Assembly: GCF_000013645.1 (NCBI RefSeq)
Contig: NC_007951.1
Coordinates: 2,108,001-2,172,000, forward strand
Source of the DNA: Paraburkholderia xenovorans LB400
GTDB lineage: Bacteria > Pseudomonadota > Gammaproteobacteria > Burkholderiales > Burkholderiaceae
Length of the DNA: 64,000 nt
Direction: 5' to 3'
Made by a program: the position numbers and the translations under genes. The notes under the pieces were generated by a model, which worked only from the letters and a program-made list of their open reading frames with translations, made no database searches and was not told the DNA's origin. Shown one piece after another: positions 7,532 to 15,542 of this stretch (position 1 is its first letter; each line of letters begins with the position of its first letter).

Positions 7532-7834
7532 ATGAATCGAGTACCGAAGGGCACCTACACGAAGGAATTTCGCGAGCAGGCGGTGAGGCTCGTGGTTGTT
7601 GACGGGCTCACGCAGCGCGAAGCGGCCAGCCGTTTATCTTTGTCGGTAAAGACACTGGGTGCCTGGGTTGTTGCTGAGCGTAAAGGTACGTTGGCCAAAG
7701 TCGGTGAGACGCAAAAGCCGCAAAGCGAGCTCGAAGCGGAGTTGGCGCGGGTGAAGCGAGAGCTTGCAACAGTCACGATGGAGCGGGACGTTCTAAAAAA
7801 AGCGACGGTCTATTTCGCGAAGGAGTCGCGGTGA
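7532..7834 (+). CDS. IS3-family OrfA (element A)
   Basis: A 100-residue helix-turn-helix protein, the DNA-binding N-terminal half of the IS3 transposase. It shows the transposase-8 motif (TKEFREQAVRLVVVDGLTQ onward) and then a leucine-zipper-like segment, ELEAELARVKRELATVTMERD. The ATG at 7532 lies within the IS66 target duplication, so the start codon is intact. The native leader has been replaced by the IS66 end, which supplies only GGGGAAAA about 13 bases upstream. Expression is probably reduced. The frame ends 4 bases into orfB. Confidence 0.88.
   Translation: MNRVPKGTYTKEFREQAVRLVVVDGLTQREAASRLSLSVKTLGAWVVAERKGTLAKVGETQKPQSELEAELARVKRELATVTMERDVLKKATVYFAKESR
7795..7802 (+). promoter_or_regulatory. 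A7G slippery site for programmed -1 frameshifting
   Basis: Seven adenines followed by G (7795-7802) lie near the end of orfA. orfB is in the -1 frame, and that frame has no stop between the slippery run and the orfB GTG at 7831. A -1 slip here would give the OrfAB fusion transposase, the usual active form of IS3-family elements. Confidence 0.65.
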
Positions 7835-8706
7835 AATACGACCGGATCGAAGCAATGCGACATGACTATCCGATCGCAGTGCTATGTCGGGTGTTCGAGG
7901 TGGGAGCCAGTAGCTATTACGCTTGGCGTCGACGTGCTGAGTCGCCACGTGCACAGGAGAACGCACGGCTTGAAGTCCAAATTGCTGCAGCCCATGAACG
8001 AACCCGGCACACTTATGGACGCGAGCGGCTGCAAGCCGATTTGCGAGATCACGGCGTGCGCGTTGGTCTCCATCGCATCAGGCGCATTCGCTCCAAACTG
8101 GGACTTCGTTGCAAGCAGAAGCGCAAGTTCAGAAATACAACGGATTCCAAGCACGATCTGCCAGTCGCTCCGAATTTGCTAGAACGCAATTTTGACATGA
8201 GCGCGCCGAACCAGACTTGGGTAAGTGATATCACTTACTTATGGACCGACGAGGGCTGGTTGTATCTTGCTGGCATCAAGGACCTGTTTAACGGCGAATT
8301 GGTCGGCTACGCCATGAGCGAACGGATGACTCGCAGCCTGGTGATGCAAGCGCTTTTCAGCGCGGTGTCGCTCAAACGACCACAGGCGGGACTGGTTGTT
8401 CATTCCGATCGCGGCGCGCAATACTGCTCACGCGACTATCGCGATCTCACAAAGCAGTTCGGCATGACCATATCGATGAGCCGCAAGGGCGATTGCTACG
8501 ACAACGCACCAATGGAAAGTTTCTGGGGGTCGCTCAAAAACGAACTCGTGCATCACTGCCGGTTCGCGACACGCGCTGAGGCTCGACAGGCCGTCACAGA
8601 ATACATCGAGATATTTTACAACCGGCAGCGAAAGCAGGCCCGTCTTGGCTATCTGTCTCCTGCCGCCTTCACCCAACGATTTTACAAGATGCAACTCGCA
8701 GCCTAG
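7831..8706 (+). CDS. IS3-family OrfB, DDE integrase-type transposase (element A)
   Basis: A 291-residue rve-type integrase domain. The catalytic triad is visible as D in WVSDITYL, D in VVHSDRGAQY and E in APMESFWGSLKNE (about residues 130-240), with the HTH_21 region KRKFRNTTDSKHDLPVAPN before it. The GTG start at 7831 overlaps the orfA stop, and expression is more likely through frameshifting at 7795-7802. The reading frame is complete. Confidence 0.92.
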   Translation: MKYDRIEAMRHDYPIAVLCRVFEVGASSYYAWRRRAESPRAQENARLEVQIAAAHERTRHTYGRERLQADLRDHGVRVGLHRIRRIRSKLGLRCKQKRKFRNTTDSKHDLPVAPNLLERNFDMSAPNQTWVSDITYLWTDEGWLYLAGIKDLFNGELVGYAMSERMTRSLVMQALFSAVSLKRPQAGLVVHSDRGAQYCSRDYRDLTKQFGMTISMSRKGDCYDNAPMESFWGSLKNELVHHCRFATRAEARQAVTEYIEIFYNRQRKQARLGYLSPAAFTQRFYKMQLAA

Positions 8707-8977
8707 GCCATTGCTCTCCACGATTGACGACCGACCTCAGATCGCCAGATAGACGGCCTTGGTCCGTACCGCCCCGCTGTCACGCACTTTGACGTGGATG
8801 CAGTCCAGATAAATGATCGGGTACAGCGCATCCAGCGGGCGACCTTGCCACAGCTTCACCTCCTCACTCACCGCGTCCGTTACAGCCGAGATGAGCGCGG
8901 GTGAGACCTCCGTACCATACATTTCTTCCAGATGGCTGACGTTGCCCGCGAATTTCGGATCCCTTAGCTGAGTGAGA

Positions 8978-9868
8978 TTATGCCACCCGTTGGTTCTGGG
9001 CAGCGTACCAGTCCCGCTCGAACTGCATCGGACTGACGTAGCCCAACGTCGAGTGCAAGCGCGAATGATTGTAGAAGCTCAACCAGTCGATTACCTCGTC
9101 CATCGCTTCCCGACGCGTTGCAAAGCGCTGGCCAAGGATGCGTGCTCGCTTGAGCGATCCCCACAAGCTCTCGGTCGGCGCGTTGTCCCAACAATTTCCT
9201 CGACGGCTCATCGAGCTGCGCATGCCGTAGCCCTTAAGCAGGTCCTGGAAGTCACGACTGCAATACTGGCTACCGCGGTCGCTATGGACGATCAGGCCCG
9301 CTTCCGGCCGGCGGCGAAACCACGCCATACGCAGCGCGTCAGACACCAGCTCCGTGCGCATGTGCGGCTGCATCGACCAGCCCACCACCTGACGGCTGAA
9401 CAGGTCGAGGATGACGGTCAGAAACAGCCAACCCTCGTCCGTCCAGATGTACGTGATGTCCGTAGTCCAGACCTGATCTGGACGCGCGGGAGAGAAGTCT
9501 CGTTGCAGCAGGTCCGGCGCGACCGGCAGGCTGTGGTTGCTGTCGGTCGTGACCTTGAACCGGCGTTTGGTCTTCGCCCTGATGCCGTGCAGCTTCATGA
9601 GCTGTTGGACACGATCCTTGCTGACGCGAATGCCCTGGGCCAGCAACTTCTTCCACACGCGCGGCCAGCCGTACTCGCCTTTGGATTCAGCGTGCACGGC
9701 CTTGATGTGCACCAGCAGAGCGTCGTTGCTGATGCGTCGGCGCGCTCGGTCAGTATCGACATCCCGCGCCTTGCGCGCGTGGTAACCGCTGGGGCTGACA
9801 CCCAGCACCTGGCAGGTCAGGGACACCGGCCATTGTCGGCTGTGAAGCTCGATCCAGGCGTACTTCAT
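8978..9868 (-). CDS. IS3-family OrfB, DDE integrase-type transposase (element B)
   Basis: A 296-residue rve-type transposase with the triad D in WTTDITYI, D in [10 protein letters not shown] and E in [13 protein letters not shown]. An N-terminal HTH_21 segment ([16 protein letters not shown] region) precedes the core. Its ATG overlaps the orfA stop in ATGA fashion. A run of five adenines in orfA about 25 bases upstream could serve a -1 frameshift. The frame is intact to the stop about 41 bp from the element tip. Confidence 0.92.
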   Translation of the reverse strand: MKYAWIELHSRQWPVSLTCQVLGVSPSGYHARKARDVDTDRARRRISNDALLVHIKAVHAESKGEYGWPRVWKKLLAQGIRVSKDRVQQLMKLHGIRAKTKRRFKVTTDSNHSLPVAPDLLQRDFSPARPDQVWTTDITYIWTDEGWLFLTVILDLFSRQVVGWSMQPHMRTELVSDALRMAWFRRRPEAGLIVHSDRGSQYCSRDFQDLLKGYGMRSSMSRRGNCWDNAPTESLWGSLKRARILGQRFATRREAMDEVIDWLSFYNHSRLHSTLGYVSPMQFERDWYAAQNQRVA

Positions 9869-10152
9869 GCCGACACCTTTGCAAAGTACGCCGTGGCTTT
9901 TTCCAATATGTCGCGCTCCATTTTCACGCGTGCCAACTCCGCGCGCAGCCGGGCAATCTCCATCTGTTCAGGAGAAACCTGTTTGCCTGCGCCGTTCAGC
10001 TTCCCAGCGGCATCGGCCTTAACCCAGTTGTGCAGCGTCTTCGGGCTGATACCCAGTATCTTCGCCACCGCCGCCATGCTCTGGCCGCCGCGGACCATGC
10101 GCACGGCTTCCAGCATGAATTCCCGCGTATATCGGGCTCTCGGATTACCCAT
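9865..10152 (-). CDS. IS3-family OrfA (element B)
   Basis: A 95-residue DNA-binding protein with a transposase-8 helix-turn-helix (YTREFMLEAVRMVRGGQS then VAKILGISPKTLHNWVK) and a C-terminal heptad region (EIARLRAELARVKMERDIL) for multimerisation with OrfB. AAGGAGGAAGGAA-like purine sequence lies just upstream of the ATG at 10152, a strong ribosome-binding site. Confidence 0.9.
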   Translation of the reverse strand: MGNPRARYTREFMLEAVRMVRGGQSMAAVAKILGISPKTLHNWVKADAAGKLNGAGKQVSPEQMEIARLRAELARVKMERDILEKATAYFAKVSA

Positions 10153-10671
10153 CTTTCCTTCCTCCTTGCGTGAGTTTTACACACTCAGCAAGGGATCCAT
10201 TTTTTGCGGGCAAGCTCAGGCCCTGGATCTCGCGCACGCTCAAGCCTCGTGCATACAGCGAGATGATCTTGTCGTCAAAGCCCGACCAGCGCGTCTGGTG
10301 ACGCGCCACCAGCTTCGGCTCGAACTCGCCCTGACGGTCTCGCGGGATATCCAGCGGTAGTTCGCTAAACTCGCCTTGCAGCGTCTTGGCGCTGTGCCCG
10401 TTACGGGTATTGCCCGTGGCGTTGGTCACCGCTTCGCTCTTGCCGTGACCCAAATGCTCAGACATCTCTGTCTCGAGCGCCCGCTCGACCAACATCTTCG
10501 TGAGTTGCTTGAGCAGGCCATTCTCGCCAATCAAATCCTCAGGTTTCTGATAATTCGCCAGCAGGCTGTCCGCCAGTTTGACCAACTCAGGATCGGGTTT
10601 CACTCGTTTGTTGCGCTTCGCTACGGTCATTGTTGCTCCTAGATGCTGGCAGTCTCCTGCCAAATGACCGT

Positions 10672-11910
10672 TTACACAAAACTAATTACACCCTCTCCTG
10701 CGGCCGTCGTTGGCATGCTTAGCCGATCAATATAGTCGGCCCACTCCTGCATGACCCTGCGACGATCGTCGTCAAACGTTGTTCTATCGTAGGCCTTTTG
10801 TACATCGCCACGCTTGGCGTGTGCCAGTTGCGCTTCCAGTACATCGATATCCATACCAAGTCGCTCTCGTCCGACCGTACGAAGCATGCCCCGAAAACCA
10901 TGCGTCGCGTGCTTTCCTTGAAATCCCATCTCCCGCAGTGCTTTGCTCAATGCGTCTCGATGTAAATGAAGAGTCTTTTGACGGGCAGGGGACGGAAAGA
11001 CGAAATGCCCCTTGCCGGTAAGCGACTGCAACTCGTTCAGGACGGCGATCGCCTGCTTTGGCAATGGCACGATGTGATCGTGCCGCATTTTCATCCGCTC
11101 GGCTGCAACATGCCATTCAGCTGTCTTGAGGTTCACCTCGTCCCACGGCACTGCGGCAACCACGCCTGGGCGAAGGCCGGTCAGCATGGTGAGCTTGAGG
11201 GCGGCGCGTGTAATAGGTGACTTGTAGGCATCGATAGCAAGAACGAGCGGAGCGATGTCCGCAGGCCTGGTGATCGCTGGTATATGGCCTTTCTTGTGGC
11301 GGGGCACAACGCCGCGGAGGGTCAAGGCGGCGCCATCTTCGCGCAACCCGTTCTGGACGGCGTACGTCACGATGCCACCGACATACTGCCGTGCCTTGGT
11401 CGCGAGGTTAGGCGCATGTGCTGCAATCGCTTCGAGTACGGGCTTGACCTCTGGCGTGGCAAGGGTCGAAATGGGCTTGTTGCGGAGTGCGGGAGTCAGG
11501 TATTCACGCACGACAAACTCCGCCTTCCGGTAGGTTTCGTCCGCCCATTCCTTGCGTTTGAAGTCGAGCCAGCGCTGGGCCACGAGATGGAAGGCGCCGT
11601 CGGCCACGCGTTTGCGGGCGATGGACTCGGCCTGGCGATATGCAACCGGATCGATGCCTTCGCGTACGAGATTGCGTGCGGTAGTGGCCGATCGTCGCGC
11701 ATCAGTGAGCGTGATATCGGGGTAGGGGCCGAGGCTGTGGAAGTTCTCCTTGCCTGTGCTCGGTCGTCGATAGCGGAACAGCCAGGTTTTGGTGCCGTTC
11801 GGCTGGACCCTCAGGGCGAGTCCGTTTCCATCCGCGAGAAGGTAGGAACGGGCGCGCGCTTTGGCGGCACGGAACACTAATTCTGACTTCGGTTCGACGC
11901 GTCTGGGCAT
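10672..11910 (-). CDS. Tyrosine-type (P4-like) integrase, 3' end replaced by IS256
   Basis: A 412-residue site-specific recombinase that would integrate and excise the island. An N-terminal DUF4102-type arm-binding domain (residues 1-90) precedes the SAM-like core-binding domain and the catalytic domain, with R247 (TGLRPG), H337 and R340 (HGFRG), H364 (LAHAKRG) and the nucleophile Y374 (KAYDR). All catalytic residues are present. The last codons and the stop come from the IS256 terminal repeat at 10668-10681, so the native tail has been exchanged for about four foreign residues. The gene lies about 150 bp from the 3' end of tRNA-Leu, the usual position for such integrases. Confidence 0.9.
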   Translation of the reverse strand: MPRRVEPKSELVFRAAKARARSYLLADGNGLALRVQPNGTKTWLFRYRRPSTGKENFHSLGPYPDITLTDARRSATTARNLVREGIDPVAYRQAESIARKRVADGAFHLVAQRWLDFKRKEWADETYRKAEFVVREYLTPALRNKPISTLATPEVKPVLEAIAAHAPNLATKARQYVGGIVTYAVQNGLREDGAALTLRGVVPRHKKGHIPAITRPADIAPLVLAIDAYKSPITRAALKLTMLTGLRPGVVAAVPWDEVNLKTAEWHVAAERMKMRHDHIVPLPKQAIAVLNELQSLTGKGHFVFPSPARQKTLHLHRDALSKALREMGFQGKHATHGFRGMLRTVGRERLGMDIDVLEAQLAHAKRGDVQKAYDRTTFDDDRRRVMQEWADYIDRLSMPTTAAGEGVISFV

Positions 11911-11929
11911 GCGTTTGCCCCCGAATCTG

Positions 11930-11951
11930 GTATACGCAACAGTATACGCAA
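11930..11951. repeat. Direct repeats in the integrase promoter
   Basis: GTATACGCAA occurs at 11930-11939 and again at 11942-11951, a 12-bp period just upstream of the integrase start. Read on the minus strand they contain TTGCGT and TATACT elements that could form part of the promoter. They could be arm-type integrase or excisionase sites; this is inferred from position only. Confidence 0.5.
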
Positions 11952-11992
11952 AAATCGTCGATGTCAGTGGAACGCAAGGGATCTTTAGAGAA

Positions 11993-12030
11993 CAAAAAAC
12001 CCCGTAAGACCTTGATCTTACGGGGTTTCT
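11993..12030 (-). terminator. Rho-independent terminator of tRNA-Leu copy 1
   Basis: A perfect 10-bp stem, CCCCGTAAGA (12000-12009) with TCTTACGGGG (12016-12025), has a 6-base loop. On the minus strand it is followed by a T run (TTTTTTG). It lies about 35 bp beyond the 3' end of the tRNA. Confidence 0.85.
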
Positions 12031-12062
12031 CGGACTTCTTCGGCTTGCGCCGGAACAACTGT

Positions 12063-12085
12063 TGGTGCCCAGGAGAGGACTCGAA
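12063..12085. other. Putative island attachment site (3' end of tRNA-Leu)
   Basis: The integrase and island lie immediately beyond the CCA end of this tRNA. P4-type integrases normally use the 3' end of a tRNA gene as attachment core. The core length is a guess. The other copy should be at the far island end outside the window; I found none inside it. Confidence 0.4.
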
Positions 12086-12149
12086 CCTCCACGGTGTTGC
12101 CACCGCTAGGACCTGAACCTAGTGCGTCTACCAATTCCGCCACCTGGGC
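12063..12149 (-). tRNA. tRNA-Leu (CAG), copy 1
   Basis: Folds as a class II tRNA: acceptor GCCCAGG paired with CCTGGGC, discriminator A and encoded CCA (12063-12065), an anticodon stem-loop with CAG, a long variable arm, and the T loop GTTCGAGTC. It is 87 nt, with its own promoter (12171-12198) and terminator. Its intact 3' end shows that island insertion rebuilt the gene. Confidence 0.96.
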
Positions 12150-12170
12150 ACGTCTTCAAGCTAGACCGCT

Positions 12171-12198
12171 ATTTTAGCGTGATGATGCAGCGTGTCAA
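12171..12198 (-). promoter_or_regulatory. Sigma-70 promoter of tRNA-Leu copy 1
   Basis: On the minus strand, -35 TTGACA (12193-12198) and -10 TAAAAT (12171-12176) are separated by 16 bp. The tRNA 5' end is 22 bp downstream of the -10. Confidence 0.8.
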
Positions 12199-12349
12199 TC
12201 CCCACATTCAAACTGACTCCGCTTCAATCAACCGCCCGGATTTCGCGTGCAATAAAGGGATACTTTCACCGCCCGACAACCGTCCTGCCACTCATCATTT
12301 CACCACGTGACCTGCGCTGATAAACAGAAACGGATCACATGGCTTCACA

Positions 12350-12386
12350 CAAAAAGTAAAGCCGCTCGTAAGCGGCTTTACTTTTG
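12350..12386 (-). terminator. Rho-independent terminator of tRNA-Leu copy 2
   Basis: A 15-bp perfect stem, from AAAAGTAAAGCCGCT (12352-12366) with its complement at 12371-12385, has a four-base loop. A T run follows on the minus strand. It begins 6 bp past the tRNA. Confidence 0.85.
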
Positions 12387-12390
12387 AATC

Positions 12391-12477
12391 TGGTGCCCAA
12401 GAGAGGACTCGAACCTCCACAGTGTTGCCACCGCTAGGACCTGAACCTAGTGCGTCTACCAATTTCGCCACCTGGGC
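12391..12477 (-). tRNA. tRNA-Leu (CAG), copy 2
   Basis: A near-identical second copy of the tRNA-Leu(CAG) gene, 87 nt with encoded CCA. It differs from copy 1 at a few bases, including a G-U pair in the acceptor stem (GCCCAGG with CTTGGGC) and one D-loop base. It lies 241 bp from copy 1 with a separate promoter and terminator. Confidence 0.96.
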
Positions 12478-12815
12478 AGGTGATGAACAGCAAAGAACGC
12501 CATTATAGCGACAGATTGGTGACTGTCAAGCGTTTCTCAAAACTCGCTTGAACATCGCGCCGTCGAGCGTGCATGCGCCTCGCGGCAACCGCCCGGCGAC
12601 TATTGTTGGGGCCGCTTGACGCACAATACGGGTGTTAGAATGCCTCGCAGTAGTTCGTTGGCACGGTGCACACGCCCGTCGGACTCAGCCTTGAACGAGC
12701 CGGACCCGAGCAGTCTTTTCTGTGCATTTGCAGGTGCAATTCAAGCGCGACCGAAGCGCAAGCGAAGCGCGCCGTCATCGCTTTCCAAGCCGAGCCACAT
12801 CGCAGACCGACGTCC
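12478..12815. other. Intergenic region before rnr
   Basis: Holds the tRNA-Leu copy 2 promoter and then the rnr leader. A TTGACG at 12616-12621 and TAGAAT at 12636-12641 resemble promoter boxes for rnr but are only 14 bp apart, so I do not call a promoter. No gene is seen. Confidence 0.5.
12502..12529 (-). promoter_or_regulatory. Sigma-70 promoter of tRNA-Leu copy 2
   Basis: On the minus strand, consensus -35 TTGACA (12524-12529) and consensus -10 TATAAT (12502-12507) are separated by 16 bp, 25 bp upstream of the tRNA. Confidence 0.88.
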
Positions 12816-15317
12816 ATGCAACGAGAAAAAATCATCGACAAGCCCTTGAGCAAATTCCCGTATCCGATTCCAAGCCGCGAAGAAATCCTGGGCGTCCTGC
12901 GCACGAGTGAAGCGCCGCTTGCCGCGAACGACATCGCCGAAGCCTTGTCGATCAAGCGCCAGGAGCGCGAAGGATTTTTCAAGCGCTTAGGCGCGATGGA
13001 GCGCGACGGCCAGATCCGGCTCGATCAGCGCAATCTCTATCAGTTGACTCATCCGTCGAACTTCGTCGCCGGCCGCGTGCAAGGTCATCGCGACGGCTAC
13101 GGTTTTCTGGTTCGCGACGACGGTCAGGACGATCTGTTCCTGCCCACCGGCGAGATGCAGAAGGTCATGCACAACGACCGCGTGCTTGCGCGCATCGTCG
13201 GCTATGACCGGCGCGGCCGTCCGGAAGGGCATATCGTCGAAGTCACGGATCGCGCCAACAAGCGCGTGATCGGCCGCCTGCTCAACGAGAACGGCGCGCT
13301 GATCGTCGCGCCCGAAGACAAGCGCATCGGCCACGACATTCTGATCACGCAGAACACCAAGAAGGCCAAGGTCGGCCAGGTGGTGGTGGTCGAGCTGACC
13401 GATTTCCCGAGCCGTCATTCGCAGCCGCTCGGCCGCGTGGTGGAAGTGCTCGGCGATATCGACGACCCCGGCATGGAAATCGAAATCGCGGTGCGCAAAT
13501 ACGGCGTGCCGCACGAATTCAGCCAGGCCGCGCTCGACGAAGCCTCGCGGCTGCCCGACGAAGTGCGCCCGGTCGACGCGCGTCATCGCATCGATCTGCG
13601 CGACGTGCCGCTCGTCACGATCGACGGCGAAGACGCCCGCGACTTCGACGACGCCGTGTACTGCGAGCCGGTTCAGGTCGGCCGCGGCGAGGGCTTCCGC
13701 CTGATCGTCGCGATCGCGGACGTCTCGCACTACGTGCATCCGAAGAGCGGCCTCGACGCCGACGCGATCGAACGCAGCACCTCGGTGTATTTCCCGCGCC
13801 GCGTGATTCCCATGCTGCCGGAGAAACTGTCGAACGGTTTGTGCTCGCTGAATCCGAACGTCGACCGTTGCGTGCTGGTGTGCGACATGATCGTCACCAC
13901 GCGCGGCGAGGTGAAGGCGTATCAGTTCTATCCCGGCGTGATGCACTCGGCCGCACGGCTCACCTATACGGAAGTCGCCGCGGTATTGAAGAACACCAAG
14001 GGCCCGGAGGCCGCGCGCCGCGCCGCGTTGCTGCCGCAACTGCAGAATCTGTACGGCGTGTACAAGTCGCTGTTCGCCGCGCGCCAGAAACGCGGTGCGA
14101 TCGACTTCGATACGACCGAGACGTATATCGTCTGCAATGCGCAGGGCAAGATCGAACAGATCATTCCGCGCACGCGGAACGACGCGCACAAGCTGATCGA
14201 GGAATGCATGCTGGCCGCGAACGTCTGCGCGGCCGACTTCCTCAAGCGCAACAAACATCCGGGGCTGTTCCGCGTGCACGCCGGGCCGACCGCGGAAAAG
14301 CTCGAGAATCTGCGCACCTTCCTGCGCGGCATGGGCCTCACGCTCAACGGCGGCGACAAGCCGCACGCGAGCGACTACGCCGCGCTGATGGCGCAAATCC
14401 GCGAGCGGCCCGACGCGCAGATGCTGCAAACCATGCTGCTGCGCTCCATGCAGCAGGCGGTATACAGCCCGGACAACATCGGCCACTTCGGTCTCGCGTA
14501 CGAGGCGTATGCGCACTTCACGAGCCCGATTCGCCGTTATCCCGATCTGCTCACGCACCGCGCGATCTACGCGATCCTGCAAGGCCGCAAGTATCAGCCG
14601 GAGCCGCCGCAAGGCGTCGAGCTGAATACGGCGCTCTCGCCACGCGCTCGCGCCATGCAGCAGGCCGACGACGAAAAGCGCGGCCGCGTGCGTGGCAACA
14701 ACGTGGCGATCTGGGAAGAACTCGGTCTGCATTGCTCGGCCAACGAACGCCGCGCCGACGAAGCCTCGCGCGACGTCGAAGCCTGGTTGAAGTGCTACTT
14801 CATGCGCGACAAGCTCGGCGAAGAGTACGGCGGCATGGTGAACGGCGTCACGTCGTTCGGCATTTTCGTGCAGCTCGATTCGCTGTTCATTGAAGGCCTC
14901 GTGCACGTCACGGAACTCGGCTCGGACTACTTCCAGTACGACGAGATCAAGAACGAGTTGCGCGGCGAGCGCACCGGCATCCGTTATCGCCTGTCGGATC
15001 GCGTGCGGGTGCAGGTAAGCCGTGTCGATCTCGACGCGCGCAAGATCGACTTCCGGCTCGTGCGCGACACGCCGATCAAGCCGCCTTTGGTGCGTGGGTC
15101 GGGGACCGACAAGTCGTCCGCTGAAAATGGCGGTGCACGCGTGCGTGCGCTGCCGCCGGTGGAAGGTGGAGCGGCAACGCAGGGCGCGCGTCGCAAGCGC
15201 GCCGCGCCCGCGCAAACCGAGGCGGTCAAGGAAGCACGCGCGGCGCGCGGCGCGGCGAAGAAGCACGGCGCCGCGACCAAATCGGCGTCGAAACCGCAGG
15301 CACGCAAGAAGCGCTGA
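12816..15317 (+). CDS. rnr: Ribonuclease R
   Basis: An 833-residue 3'-to-5' exoribonuclease that degrades structured RNA, including rRNA and mRNA fragments, in the cytoplasm. Domain order is an N-terminal helix-turn-helix-like segment (EEILGVLRTSEAPLAANDI), two cold-shock/OB folds, the RNB catalytic domain with the Asp cluster DGEDARDFDDAV at about residue 270, and an S1 domain (GMVNGVTSFGIFVQLD). A lysine/arginine/alanine-rich tail of about 80 residues ends KPQARKKR, as in other RNase R proteins. The ATG at 12816 (MQREKI) is chosen because conserved sequence begins there. It heads a likely transcription unit with rlmB. Confidence 0.96.
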   Translation: MQREKIIDKPLSKFPYPIPSREEILGVLRTSEAPLAANDIAEALSIKRQEREGFFKRLGAMERDGQIRLDQRNLYQLTHPSNFVAGRVQGHRDGYGFLVRDDGQDDLFLPTGEMQKVMHNDRVLARIVGYDRRGRPEGHIVEVTDRANKRVIGRLLNENGALIVAPEDKRIGHDILITQNTKKAKVGQVVVVELTDFPSRHSQPLGRVVEVLGDIDDPGMEIEIAVRKYGVPHEFSQAALDEASRLPDEVRPVDARHRIDLRDVPLVTIDGEDARDFDDAVYCEPVQVGRGEGFRLIVAIADVSHYVHPKSGLDADAIERSTSVYFPRRVIPMLPEKLSNGLCSLNPNVDRCVLVCDMIVTTRGEVKAYQFYPGVMHSAARLTYTEVAAVLKNTKGPEAARRAALLPQLQNLYGVYKSLFAARQKRGAIDFDTTETYIVCNAQGKIEQIIPRTRNDAHKLIEECMLAANVCAADFLKRNKHPGLFRVHAGPTAEKLENLRTFLRGMGLTLNGGDKPHASDYAALMAQIRERPDAQMLQTMLLRSMQQAVYSPDNIGHFGLAYEAYAHFTSPIRRYPDLLTHRAIYAILQGRKYQPEPPQGVELNTALSPRARAMQQADDEKRGRVRGNNVAIWEELGLHCSANERRADEASRDVEAWLKCYFMRDKLGEEYGGMVNGVTSFGIFVQLDSLFIEGLVHVTELGSDYFQYDEIKNELRGERTGIRYRLSDRVRVQVSRVDLDARKIDFRLVRDTPIKPPLVRGSGTDKSSAENGGARVRALPPVEGGAATQGARRKRAAPAQTEAVKEARAARGAAKKHGAATKSASKPQARKKR

Positions 15318-15336
15318 AGCCGGCTGACTGCCTGAA

Positions 15337-15378
15337 CCGCGCGCATCGGGCACGTAGCAACGTGCCGGTTGCGCGCGG
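15337..15378 (+). terminator. Terminator-like hairpin after rnr
   Basis: The 19-base arms 15337-15355 and 15360-15378 are complementary apart from two mismatches, with a 4-base loop. TCTGCGTTTTAT follows. The stem is strong but the T run is weak, so it may attenuate rather than stop transcription into rlmB. Confidence 0.55.
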
Positions 15379-15542
15379 TCTGCGTTTTATCGCCGCGAGG
15401 CATTCGAGCGCGGCGGCGAAATGCAGCAAGCGAGCGCGGCAGTCGAGCGCGGCAGACAAGCGCGGCGGACAGGTTCGCGCACATTCATATTCATCACAGC
15501 AGCGCATGTTGCACGCGCGCTCAATCAAAGGTTGTATCAGTC

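Larger units (their letters stand above)
4791..8739 (+). mobile_element. IS3-family element A, interrupted by IS66
   Basis: The ends are TGAGGTAGGC at 4791 and, inverted, ACCGACCTCA finishing at 8739. A 3-bp target duplication GAT flanks it (4788-4790 and 8740-8742), as expected for IS3. Removing it joins the IS256 frame VYLA to IGVNMDG. Without the IS66 guest and its duplication the element is about 1,268 bp. It carries orfA and orfB on the plus strand. The IS66 sits exactly across the orfA start codon. Confidence 0.88.
8937..10218 (-). mobile_element. IS3-family element B
   Basis: A 1,282-bp element with imperfect terminal repeats. Both ends read TGA, then TTGCCCGC, then GGATCCCTT and GCTGAGTG inwards. 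A 3-bp duplication GGC flanks it (8934-8936 and 10219-10221). Excision restores the IS256 reading frame EIQG-HLEEMYG exactly. It carries complete orfA and orfB on the minus strand, and its proteins are clearly different from those of element A. Confidence 0.9.
2623..10630 (-). pseudogene. IS256-family transposase in four pieces
   Basis: The gene starts at ATG 10630 and ends at stop 2623-2625 once the guest elements are removed. The exons of this fossil are 10630-10219, 8933-8740, 4787-4347 and 2826-2623, summing to 1,251 bp or exactly 417 codons with the frame preserved across all three joins. The joins read EIQG/HLEEMYG, VYLA/IGVNMDG and IYTT/NAIESIN, all expected IS256 (mutator-like, DDE) transposase sequence. 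An additional in-frame TAA at 2731-2733, inside the segment TKLF-stop-LALNNIS, would shorten the protein by about 36 residues. The element therefore carries a nonsense mutation independent of the insertions. Confidence 0.92.
2601..10681 (-). mobile_element. IS256-family element, split by three insertions
   Basis: The outer element has 14-bp terminal inverted repeats TTTTGTGTAAACGG at 2601-2614 and, inverted, at 10668-10681. Its own DNA survives as four blocks: 10219-10681, 8740-8933, 4347-4787 and 2601-2826. These total 1,324 bp, a normal length for the family. Between them lie an IS3 element, an IS3 element carrying an IS66, and an IS110 element, each with matching target duplication or core. 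The two flanks (2591-2600 and 10682-10691) do not share a duplication, so DNA next to one end has been lost or rearranged since insertion. Confidence 0.9.

Noticed and set aside
9865..9900. Programmed frameshift site in IS3 element B
   Set aside because: Only five adenines are present and no stimulating structure is obvious. It is possible but too weak for a separate feature.
12616..12641. TTGACG and TAGAAT as a promoter for rnr
   Set aside because: Only 14 bp separate the boxes, too short for a normal sigma-70 promoter. Left as a note only.
12987..15353. A 788-codon open frame on the minus strand opposite rnr
   Set aside because: It is the complement of RNase R codons in high-GC DNA. Its composition is dominated by Arg, His and Ala and it has no family motifs, while the plus strand has a clear full-length RNase R.
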